From the NCBI GenBank assembly GCA_036558905.1, contig DATBER010000024.1, positions 1-64,000 of the forward strand: DNA of 64,000 bases. The letters run 5' to 3'. The notes below the pieces were generated by a model. That model was not told where the DNA came from and did no database searches. It saw nothing but the letters and a program-made list of their open reading frames with translations. The translations under genes were made by a program, and so were the position numbers. Positions within the stretch are counted from its first letter, which is position 1. Each line of letters starts with the position of its first letter. This DNA is from DASXRA01 sp036558905. GTDB taxonomy: Bacteria; Actinomycetota; Actinomycetes; Mycobacteriales; Jatrophihabitantaceae. Shown here in pieces: positions 58,014-64,000 of the stretch.

Positions 58014-58573
58014 AGGAGATTCTCCTTGCGCAGCAGGGCAATCAGCTCATCGACGGCGTCGTCGACCGGTCGTCCGGCGGTGTCGAGTCGCAGTTCCGGA
58101 GTCGCGGGCGGCTCGTACTCGCCGTCGACCCCGGTGAGCCCGGACATCGCGCCGTCGCGCTGCCGGGCGTAGAAGCCTTTGACGTCGCGCTCGGCGCACA
58201 CCTGCACCGGCGTCGCGACGTGCACCTCGAAGAAGGGCACCGATCGGTCGGCATGGGCGGCGCGCACTGCGTCGCGACCCGCCGCGAACGGCGAGATCAC
58301 GGCTGCGATCACGACCACGCCGTGGGTGGCCAGTCGCTCGGCGATCCAACCGATGCGGGCCACCTGGGTGTCGCGATCAGCGCGGGAGAAGCCGAGTTCG
58401 GGCGAGAGCGCCGCCCGCACGGCGTCGCCGTCGAGAACCTCGACGGCCCGGCCGTCGGCCCGCAGACGCTCGGCCAGCGCGGTGGCCAGCGTGGTCTTGC
58501 CGGCGCTGGGCAGCCCGGTCAGCCAGACCGTGGCCCCGGTGGCCCGGGCGACGGTGGTCGTGTCTGTCGACAT
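58010..58573 (-). CDS. cysC: Adenylylsulfate kinase
   Basis: This 187-aa P-loop kinase phosphorylates APS to PAPS. Walker A is WLTGLPSAGKTTLATAL; the family segments are DGDAVRAALSPELGFSRADRD and FFEVHVATPVQVCAERDVKGFYARQRDG. ATG 58573 follows GCGAAGGACCCCC; the upstream ATG-like extension of five codons has no ribosome site. It is first in the cysC-D-N-G operon, 124 bp after the minus-strand leader peptide. Because CysH here looks like an APS reductase, CysC may serve PAPS for sulfotransfer rather than reduction. Confidence 0.94.
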   Translation of the reverse strand: MSTDTTTVARATGATVWLTGLPSAGKTTLATALAERLRADGRAVEVLDGDAVRAALSPELGFSRADRDTQVARIGWIAERLATHGVVVIAAVISPFAAGRDAVRAAHADRSVPFFEVHVATPVQVCAERDVKGFYARQRDGAMSGLTGVDGEYEPPATPELRLDTAGRPVDDAVDELIALLRKENLL

Positions 58574-58697
58574 GGGGGTCCTTCGCAAACTGGGTCAGGA
58601 TGCACGTGTACGCGCACTTCGGCTCAGCTGGTTTGCGTTCGGACGGCTCGTCAGGCGGCCCGCTAGGGGCGACGATGACTTCTCGGGGAGCCGACGC

Positions 58698-58775
58698 TCA
58701 GGACAGACGACACGCCGCGCTGACGACGCGCTGCAGGTCTACGTGCAGGCGCGCGACGAGCAAGACGGCGGACAC
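58698..58775 (-). CDS. Cysteine-type leader peptide upstream of cysC
   Basis: This 25-codon ORF, GTG 58775 to TGA 58698, is too short for usual gene calling. Its core reads LVARLHVDLQRVVSAAC and it ends RLS-stop; the single Cys codon TGT is at 58712-58710, four codons before the stop. The HVDLxRV..AAC pattern is the same as in the leader on the other strand at 58939-59028 and matches the actinobacterial 'putative leader peptide' type found before sulfur genes. It probably senses cysteine or Cys-tRNA by ribosome stalling. No Shine-Dalgarno site, so perhaps leaderless. Confidence 0.8.
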   Translation of the reverse strand: MSAVLLVARLHVDLQRVVSAACRLS

Positions 58776-58938
58776 GTGGACGATGGTTGCATACGAGGGT
58801 GCCGCTGTGCCACTCGCTTGTGGTGCGCGCCTCGCGAGAATGCCTATTGTCTACACGGCATGTCGGCAAGCTGGGCACGGGTCGACGAGTGACTGATCGC
58901 ATTTCCCACTCTCGCCCTTCCTGTGCGACCCTTGATAC

Positions 58939-59028
58939 GTGCATCGAGCTCTCCCGCTGCGTCTCACGGCGCGCCGGCACGTCGACCTGCTGCGAGTCAT
59001 CGCCGCGGCGTGTCGGACGTTGAGCTGA
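58939..59028 (+). CDS. Cysteine-type leader peptide upstream of sirA
   Basis: This 29-codon ORF, GTG 58939 to TGA 59028, has the core LTARRHVDLLRVIAAAC followed by RTLS-stop; the only Cys codon, TGT, is at 59011-59013. It aligns closely with the divergent leader before cysC. A hairpin begins at its stop codon and a second one can cover the sirA ribosome site 60 bp later. This suggests translation-linked attenuation of the sirA operon by cysteine supply. No Shine-Dalgarno site is seen before the GTG. Confidence 0.82.
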   Translation: MHRALPLRLTARRHVDLLRVIAAACRTLS

Positions 59029-59052
59029 CCCACGCCTCTTCCGGCGCGGGTC
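59027..59052 (+). promoter_or_regulatory. Hairpin at the leader stop, sirA attenuator region
   Basis: GACCC-A-CGCC, loop TCTTCC, then GGCG-C-GGGTC: a 9-bp stem with one mismatch, starting inside the leader stop codon. It shares bases 59051-59052 with an alternative stem (59051-59064 with 59075-59084) that would hide the sirA ribosome site AGGAG, so the two structures compete. Confidence 0.55.
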
Positions 59053-59092
59053 CTCGTCGTCCGAGACCGCATCGTCGGAGAGGAGCTCGCAG

Positions 59093-60736
59093 ATGCCTGC
59101 GCGCAAAGGCCAGGGCCAGTGGGCGCTCGGCTACCGGGAGCCGCTGAACGCCAACGAGCGCAGCAAGCGCGACAACGACCCGCTGACCGTTCGTCAGCGC
59201 ATCCTCGACATCTACCAGCACACCGGATTCGCCGGCATCGATCCGGCCGACCTGCGCGGGCGGTTCCGCTGGTACGGGCTGTACACCCAGCGCCGGCAGG
59301 GCATCCCGGGCGGACGCACCGCGGTGCTCGAACCCGAGGAGCTCGAGGACGAGTACTTCATGCTGCGCGTCCGCATCGACGGCGGCGCGCTGACCAGCGA
59401 GCAGCTGGGGGTGATCGCCGAGATCTCCACGACGTACGGCCGCGACGTCGCCGACATCACCGACCGGCAGAACGTGCAGCTGCACTGGATCCGCATCGAG
59501 GACGTGCCGGCGATCTGGCAGAAGCTCGAAGCGGTGGGCCTGTCGACCACCGAGGCCTGCGGTGACACGCCGCGCGTGATGCTGGCCTGCCCGCTCGAGG
59601 GCGTGGCCGCCGACTCGGTCATCGACGCCGGCCCGGCCCTGCGCGAGATCGTCGACAACTACCTGGGCGATCCGCAGTTCGCCAACCTGCCCCGCAAGTA
59701 CAAGACGTCGGTCACCGGCTGCGCCCGGCACTGCGTCAACCACGAGATCAACGACGTGTCGTTCGTCGGCGTGGTCGGCCCGGACGGCACCCCGGGGTTC
59801 GACGTCTGGGTCGGGGGTGGCCTGTCGACCAACCCCATGTTCGCCAAGCGGCTGGGCGTGTTCGTCGAGCCGCACGAGGTCAGCGAGGTCTGGGTCGGCG
59901 TCACGTCGGTCTTCCGCGACTACGGCTACCGCCGCTCGCGCAACCACGCCCGACTGAAGTTCCTGATGGCCGACTGGGGTCCGGAAAAGTTCAGGGAAGT
60001 TCTCGAGAAGGAGTACCTGGGCCGGGCGCTGCCGGACGGGCCCGAGGTGCCGGCCTCGCCGCCGCACCGCGACCACGTGGGTATCGAGCGTCAGCTCGAC
60101 GGGCGCTTCGCCGTCGGCGCCACGACCAAGGCCGGCCGCACGTCAGGCACGGCACTGGGCGCGGTGGCCAAGCTGGCCGCCCGTTTCGGCGACGGCCGGA
60201 TCCGCACGACTCCCCAGCAGGGACTGGTGATTCTCGGCGTCGCCGACTCCGACACCGACGGCCTGGTCGCCGAGCTCGACGAGCTGGGCCTGTCGGTGCG
60301 GCCGTCGGTGTTCCACCGGGGCACGATCGCCTGCACCGGTATCGAGTTCTGCAAGCTGGCCATCGTCGAGACCAAGGCCCGCGCCGAGACGATCCGGGCC
60401 GAGCTCGAACGCCGGCTGCCCGACTTCGACACGCCGATCACCATCAACGTCAACGGCTGCCCCAACTCCTGCGCCCGGTTCCAGGTGGCCGACATCGGCT
60501 TCAAGGGCGTCGTGACGCGCGGCCCGAACGGCGACCAGGAGGCCTTCCAGGTGCACCTGGGCGGGCAGATGGGCGCCGACGCGGCGTTCGGCCGCAAGTT
60601 CCGCGGCCTGAAGGTCACGGCCGAGGAGGCCCCCGACTACGCCGAGAGGATTTTGCGCGGCTACCTGGAGCGACGCACGGACGGCGAGAACTTCGCCGCC
60701 TACGTCGCCCGCGCCGACGAGGCGTGGCTGACATGA
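59093..60736 (+). CDS. sirA: Ferredoxin-dependent sulfite reductase
   Basis: This 547-aa siroheme/4Fe-4S enzyme of the nitrite/sulfite reductase family reduces sulfite to sulfide with ferredoxin. Cluster ligands are C414 and C420 (CTGIEFC) and C456 and C460 (NGCPNSC). Siroheme-side basic residues lie in VTDRQNVQLHWIR-like (ITDRQNVQLHWIR) and RKYKTSVTGCARHC. The Tyr in RWYGLYTQRR and Cys in TEACGDTPR occupy the places of the Tyr-Cys pair known in M. tuberculosis NirA. ATG 59093 follows AGAGGAGCTCGC. It is first in an operon with the zinc-ribbon gene and cysH. Confidence 0.95.
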   Translation: MPARKGQGQWALGYREPLNANERSKRDNDPLTVRQRILDIYQHTGFAGIDPADLRGRFRWYGLYTQRRQGIPGGRTAVLEPEELEDEYFMLRVRIDGGALTSEQLGVIAEISTTYGRDVADITDRQNVQLHWIRIEDVPAIWQKLEAVGLSTTEACGDTPRVMLACPLEGVAADSVIDAGPALREIVDNYLGDPQFANLPRKYKTSVTGCARHCVNHEINDVSFVGVVGPDGTPGFDVWVGGGLSTNPMFAKRLGVFVEPHEVSEVWVGVTSVFRDYGYRRSRNHARLKFLMADWGPEKFREVLEKEYLGRALPDGPEVPASPPHRDHVGIERQLDGRFAVGATTKAGRTSGTALGAVAKLAARFGDGRIRTTPQQGLVILGVADSDTDGLVAELDELGLSVRPSVFHRGTIACTGIEFCKLAIVETKARAETIRAELERRLPDFDTPITINVNGCPNSCARFQVADIGFKGVVTRGPNGDQEAFQVHLGGQMGADAAFGRKFRGLKVTAEEAPDYAERILRGYLERRTDGENFAAYVARADEAWLT

Positions 60737-60906
60737 CGGAACGGGCGGCGCCGTTCTACTGCCCGTACTGCGGCGACGAGGACCTGCGCCCGTTCGGCGA
60801 GAAGCACGGCGAGTGGCGGTGCGGAGCGTGTCTGCGGGTGTTCCGGCTGTCCTACGTCGGCAGCGCACCGAACTGGACGGCCGAGCCGGTGGAGGAGTCG
60901 ACATGA
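60733..60906 (+). CDS. 57-aa zinc-ribbon protein between sirA and cysH
   Basis: This small protein has two CxxC pairs, FYCPYCGDEDL and WRCGACLRVF, spaced to bind one zinc, and a short acidic tail. Both ends overlap neighbours by 4 bp (ATGA), so it is tightly coupled to sirA and cysH. A similar small ORF sits at the same place in Streptomyces sulfur loci (recalled, not checked). Its function is unknown; a role in metal or electron delivery to the sulfite or APS reductase is possible. Confidence 0.85.
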   Translation: MTERAAPFYCPYCGDEDLRPFGEKHGEWRCGACLRVFRLSYVGSAPNWTAEPVEEST

Positions 60907-61595
60907 CGGCGGCCACCGATCTCGAGGAGCTGGCCACCCGGGCCGGCGACGAGCTGGATGGTGCCGAGCCGCTCGACGTCCTGGCCTGGGCGGTCGAGCA
61001 GTTCGGATCGTCCTGGTGCGTGGCCTCGTCGATGGCCGACGCGGTACTCCCCCACCTGGCCTCGCGAGCGTTGCCCGGGGTCGACGTGATCTTCCTCGAT
61101 ACGGGCTATCACTTCGCCGAGACGATCGGCACCCGCGACGCTGTGGCGGCGACCCTGCCGGTATCGGTCAAGACGATCACGCCCGCGCAGACGGTGGCCG
61201 AGCAGGACGCACAGTACGGAGCCCGGCTGTACGAGCGCGACCCTGACAAGTGCTGCGCGCTGCGCAAGGTGGCCCCGCTGGCGTCGGCGCTCGAGCCGTA
61301 CCGGGCCTGGGCGTCCGGGCTGCGGCGCGACGAGGCGGTCACCCGACGGGACGTGCGCGTCGTCGAGTGGGACGCCAAGCGCGGCCTGGTGAAGCTGAAC
61401 CCGATCGCGGCGTGGACCCAGGACGACGTCGACGCGTACATCGCCGACAACGGCATACTGGTCAACCCGCTGCTCGACGACGGCTACGGCTCGGTCGGCT
61501 GCGCGCCGTGCACCCGGCGCATCCTCGAGGGCGAGGACGTTCGCGCCGGCCGGTGGGCGGGTACCGGCAAGGTCGAGTGCGGACTGCACACCTGA
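60903..61595 (+). CDS. cysH: APS/PAPS reductase, iron-sulfur (APS) type
   Basis: This 230-aa thioredoxin-dependent reductase forms sulfite from APS. It has the paired cysteines of the 4Fe-4S type, CC in DPDKCCALRKV and CxxC in GCAPCTRRIL, plus the catalytic C-terminal ECGLH. These CC...CxxC motifs are the accepted marker for APS rather than PAPS use. The PP-loop-like SSMADAVLPH and LDTGYHFAETI segments are present. ATG 60903 overlaps the zinc-ribbon stop by 4 bp. Confidence 0.94.
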   Translation: MTAATDLEELATRAGDELDGAEPLDVLAWAVEQFGSSWCVASSMADAVLPHLASRALPGVDVIFLDTGYHFAETIGTRDAVAATLPVSVKTITPAQTVAEQDAQYGARLYERDPDKCCALRKVAPLASALEPYRAWASGLRRDEAVTRRDVRVVEWDAKRGLVKLNPIAAWTQDDVDAYIADNGILVNPLLDDGYGSVGCAPCTRRILEGEDVRAGRWAGTGKVECGLHT

Positions 61596-61632
61596 GCACA
61601 ATTGCCCTTGCCCGGCCCGGTTGGATGACCGA

Positions 61633-61980
61633 GTGAGCACCACACTGGCCCGCATCGTCGTGTCCACGTCCGAGCTCGACCGGTCGCTGGCCTTCTACGC
61701 CGACCTGGTCGGGCTCATCCCGGAGCGCCGCCAGGACGGGTTCGCCTGGCTGCGCACGGCCGACGGCGTCGAGGTCATGCTGCACGAACGCCCGGCGACG
61801 CCGAGCCTGTCGGCGGTGGCGGTCGGGCTGTTCGTGCCCGACGTCGACAAGACGGTCGCGGCCTGGCAGGAGCAGGGCGGCGGCGTTATCGACCCGCCGG
61901 CCGACCAGCCGTGGGGCGAGCGGATGGCGGTCGTGACCGACCCGGACGGGCACGTCGTGTGCCTGTCCCAGCAGCGCTGA
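61633..61980 (+). CDS. VOC-superfamily (glyoxalase/bleomycin-resistance-like) protein
   Basis: This 115-aa single-module VOC protein has beta-alpha-beta segments ARIVVSTSELDRSLAFYADLVGL, MLHERPATPSLSAVAVGLFV and the end MAVVTDPDGHVVCLSQQ. Such proteins bind metals or hydrophobic ligands; the function here is unknown. GTG 61633 is chosen over TTG 61621. It comes 37 bp after cysH on the same strand but need not belong to the sulfur operon. Confidence 0.83.
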   Translation: MSTTLARIVVSTSELDRSLAFYADLVGLIPERRQDGFAWLRTADGVEVMLHERPATPSLSAVAVGLFVPDVDKTVAAWQEQGGGVIDPPADQPWGERMAVVTDPDGHVVCLSQQR

Positions 61981-62008
61981 CCTCGGCGCCGACGATACGG
62001 TCGCAGGC

Positions 62009-62485
62009 GTGACCGGGATGCATCCCAACTGCGTGGCGGTCGACGCCGCGCTGGCCGCGGCCGGCGTGCCCGGCCGGGTGAAGCTGCTGCCCGAGGCGGC
62101 CCCCACCGCGATGGCGGCGGCCGAGCAGCTCGGCGTCGAGGTCGGCGCCATCGCCAACTCGCTGATCTTCGCGACGGCCGAGGGCGAGCCGGTGCTGGTC
62201 CTGACCAGCGGCGCTCACCGCGTCGACACCGCCAAGACGGCCGCCTTGCTGGGTACGGCCAAGCTGCGCCGGGCGAGCGCCGAGCTGGTCCGAGCAGCCA
62301 CCGGGCAGCCGATCGGGGGCGTCGCGCCGGTGGCTCATCCGGGCCCGCTGCGCACGCTGGTCGACGTGGCGCTGCACGACTACCCGCAGGTGTGGGCGGC
62401 CGGCGGCGTCCCGCACGCGGTGTTCCCCACGACCTTCGACGAGCTGGTGGGCCTCACCCGTGGAACGCCGGCCGACGTCGCCTGA
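62009..62485 (+). CDS. YbaK/EbsC-type aminoacyl-tRNA deacylase
   Basis: This 158-aa YbaK-fold protein is probably a trans-editing deacylase for mischarged tRNA (Cys- or Ala-tRNA-Pro type). Segments are EVGAIANSLIFATAEGEPVLVLTSG, the conserved Lys in the GTAKLRRASAELV region and IGGVAPVAHPGPLRTLVD. GTG 62009 starts 28 bp after the VOC stop. The specific tRNA is not evident. Confidence 0.88.
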   Translation: MTGMHPNCVAVDAALAAAGVPGRVKLLPEAAPTAMAAAEQLGVEVGAIANSLIFATAEGEPVLVLTSGAHRVDTAKTAALLGTAKLRRASAELVRAATGQPIGGVAPVAHPGPLRTLVDVALHDYPQVWAAGGVPHAVFPTTFDELVGLTRGTPADVA

Positions 62486-63734
62486 GCCCCGCCTGGCCCG
62501 GCGGCTCGGGACGTTCGACGCCGTGGTGATCGGGCTGGGTTCGATGATCGGCGCCGGTGTGTTCGCGGCGTTCGCGCCGGCGGCCCGGGCGGCCGGCACC
62601 GGGCTGCTGATCGGGCTGGGCGTCGCCGCCGTGGTGGCGTACTGCAATGCCACGGCATCGGCCCAGCTGGCCGCTGTCTACCCCACGTCGGGCGGTACCT
62701 ACGTGTATGGGCGGGAGCGGCTCGGCGCGTGGTGGGGGTTCGCCGCGGGATGGTCGTTCGTCGTGGGAAAGACAGCCTCATGCGCGGCGATGGCGCTGAC
62801 GTTCGCGACGTACGCCGTGCCCGGACCGGAGTGGGCCCAGCGCCTGGTCGGCGTGGCCGGGGTGCTCGCCCTGGTCGTGATCAACACCCGGGGCGTCACC
62901 CGCACGGCCGCTGCGACCCGGGTGCTCGTCGCCGGCACGCTGATCGCGCTGACCGTGCTGGTGCTGGCCATCGCCACCGGCGGCCACGCCGGCGCGTCGA
63001 ACCTCGTGGCGCCGACCGGCGGCGGTTACGGCGTGCTGCAGGCGGCCGGGCTGCTGTTCTTCGCCTTCGCCGGCTACGCGCGCATCGCCACGATGGGCGA
63101 GGAGGTGATCGACCCGGCCCGGACGATCCCGCGGGCCATCCCGATCGCCCTCGGCGTGACCGTCGCGATCTACGCCGTGGTGGGACTGTGCGCGCTGCTG
63201 GCCGCCGGACCGGAGGCACTCGCTCAGGCGGAGGCGCCACTCGCCGCGGCGGCCCGCGCGGCCGGTGCCGCCTGGGCGGTGCCGGTGGTCCGGGTCGGCG
63301 CGACGCTGGCCAGCCTGGGCGCGTTGCTCGCGCTGATCGCCGGCATCGGGCGCACCAGCCTGGCCATGGCCCGCAACAGCGATCTGCCCGGCTGGCTGGC
63401 CGCCGTCCATCCGCGCTATCGCGTGCCGCACCACGCCGAGTTCGCGCTGGCCGCCGTCGTCGGTGTGCTCGTAGCCACCACCGACCTGCGCGGCGTCATC
63501 GGCTTCTCGTCGTTCGGGGTGCTCATCTACTACGGCATCGCCAACGCGTCGGCGTTCACCCAACCGGCCGCGCACCGTCGCTGGCCTCGCGCGCTCAACC
63601 TGCTCGGCGTGGCCGGCTGCGCGACGCTCGCCGTCACCTTGCCGGTGGCCTCGATCGTCGCCGGGCTCATCGTGCTCGCCGCCGGGCTGGGCGGGCGCGT
63701 GGTGGCTCGCCGGCGTCACGGAGCGAGGCCATAG
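62460..63734 (+). CDS. APC-family amino acid permease
   Basis: This 424-aa membrane transporter has about 12 spans. The first span has the APC unwound motif VIGLGSMIGAGVFAAF; AVYPTSGGTYVYGRERLG follows and the sixth span has LLFFAFAGYARIATMGEEVIDP. These mark an amino acid/polyamine transporter of the APC superfamily. The substrate is unknown. GTG 62460 overlaps the deacylase gene by 26 bp in another frame, suggesting coupling. Confidence 0.9.
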   Translation: MERRPTSPEPRLARRLGTFDAVVIGLGSMIGAGVFAAFAPAARAAGTGLLIGLGVAAVVAYCNATASAQLAAVYPTSGGTYVYGRERLGAWWGFAAGWSFVVGKTASCAAMALTFATYAVPGPEWAQRLVGVAGVLALVVINTRGVTRTAAATRVLVAGTLIALTVLVLAIATGGHAGASNLVAPTGGGYGVLQAAGLLFFAFAGYARIATMGEEVIDPARTIPRAIPIALGVTVAIYAVVGLCALLAAGPEALAQAEAPLAAAARAAGAAWAVPVVRVGATLASLGALLALIAGIGRTSLAMARNSDLPGWLAAVHPRYRVPHHAEFALAAVVGVLVATTDLRGVIGFSSFGVLIYYGIANASAFTQPAAHRRWPRALNLLGVAGCATLAVTLPVASIVAGLIVLAAGLGGRVVARRRHGARP

Positions 63735-63743
63735 GGTGAGCGG

Positions 63744-64000
63744 ATGGCCGCCGTGGTGACGATGCACGTGTGGCGGGTCGAAGCGCGCCGGGTGCCGTCC
63801 GCGCTCGGCGCGATCGCGCTGGACCGCCGCCGGGTGCGCGCGCTGTCCGGGGTGCGGTTCGCCAAGCTGCTCGGCACCAGCCGGGGTTTCTCCGTGCGCG
63901 ACGCCGACCCCACGCGGTGGGCGCTGCTGGTCAGCTGGACCTCGCGCGAGGCGGCCGGCAGCTTCGACGCCTCGGCGGTGGCGCGGCGCTGGCAGGCCCG
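63744..64000 (+). CDS. CrtA-like (spheroidene monooxygenase-related) protein, 3' partial
   Basis: Eighty-five codons are visible before the window ends, with no stop. Starting at ATG 63744, the sequence TMHVWRVEARRVPSALGAIA, then GVRFAKLLGTSRGFSVRDADP and RWALLVSWTS, resembles the N-terminal half of the spheroidene monooxygenase-like family common in actinobacteria, where its substrate is unknown. It begins 9 bp after the permease stop. The assignment is from pattern memory. Confidence 0.7.
   Translation, partial: MAAVVTMHVWRVEARRVPSALGAIALDRRRVRALSGVRFAKLLGTSRGFSVRDADPTRWALLVSWTSREAAGSFDASAVARRWQA

Noticed and set aside
58787..59147. Several 70-80 aa ORFs in the cysC-sirA gap
   Set aside because: They overlap both strands with no ribosome sites or similarity; the two short HVDL-type leaders explain the conserved signal better.
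1..64000. tRNA, rRNA, CRISPR, insertion sequence or attachment site
   Set aside because: I looked for cloverleaf ends, repeat-spacer patterns, transposase-like frames and flanking direct repeats and saw none that I could support.

Overview
The window is chromosomal core DNA from a high-GC actinobacterium. The evidence is a dcw cluster of actinobacterial type (mraZ to divIVA, with sepF, yggT and yggS, and no ftsA or ddl), a MurE with the DNPR signature for meso-diaminopimelate, a type-2 IleRS behind a T-box leader, frequent GTG starts and ATGA/GTGA overlaps, DUF3040 and SAV_6107-type proteins, and an actinobacterial-style sulfate assimilation locus. The layout resembles Frankiales-like lineages such as Jatrophihabitans, but the genus is inference. 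I see no tRNA, rRNA, CRISPR array, insertion sequence or prophage.

Layout. 1-3.8 kb: a DrrAB-like ABC exporter (5' end cut off), a convergent TetR regulator, and a divergent DHA2-type MFS exporter with a palindromic operator between the last two. 3.8-4.48 kb: a gene-poor stretch with a long inverted repeat, a terminator-like hairpin and a frameshifted gene remnant. 4.5-8 kb: dnaE. 8.1-20.4 kb: an alpha/beta hydrolase, tandem L,D-transpeptidases, otsB, then a leftward GH3-GH31-otsA set and a GT87-type membrane glycosyltransferase. 20.4-23.6 kb: rluA-family synthase, lspA, a DksA-like protein with a histone-H1-like tail, and a DUF167 protein. 23.6-27 kb: ileS with its T-box leader.

27.1-46.4 kb: the complete leftward division and cell-wall cluster mraZ-rsmH-ftsL-ftsI-murE-murF-mraY-murD-ftsW-murG/murC-ftsQ-ftsZ-yggS-sepF-yggT-divIVA plus one small membrane protein. 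It starts from a promoter overlapped by three MraZ boxes. murG and murC are joined in one open frame without a stop codon. 46.6-51.3 kb: a rightward MoxR-DUF58-transglutaminase operon. 51.4-54.6 kb: DUF3040, then a three-gene operon (SAV_6107 HEPN protein, methyltransferase, DNA polymerase IV) whose promoter carries two near-consensus LexA boxes.

54.6-61.6 kb: divergent sulfate assimilation operons, cysC-cysD-cysN-cysG leftward and sirA-(57-aa zinc ribbon)-cysH rightward. Each is preceded by a short leader peptide of the same HVDLxRV..AACR type with a cysteine codon near its end, suggesting cysteine-responsive attenuation on both arms. 61.6-64 kb: a VOC protein, a YbaK-type deacylase, an APC permease and the start of a CrtA-like gene that runs off the window.
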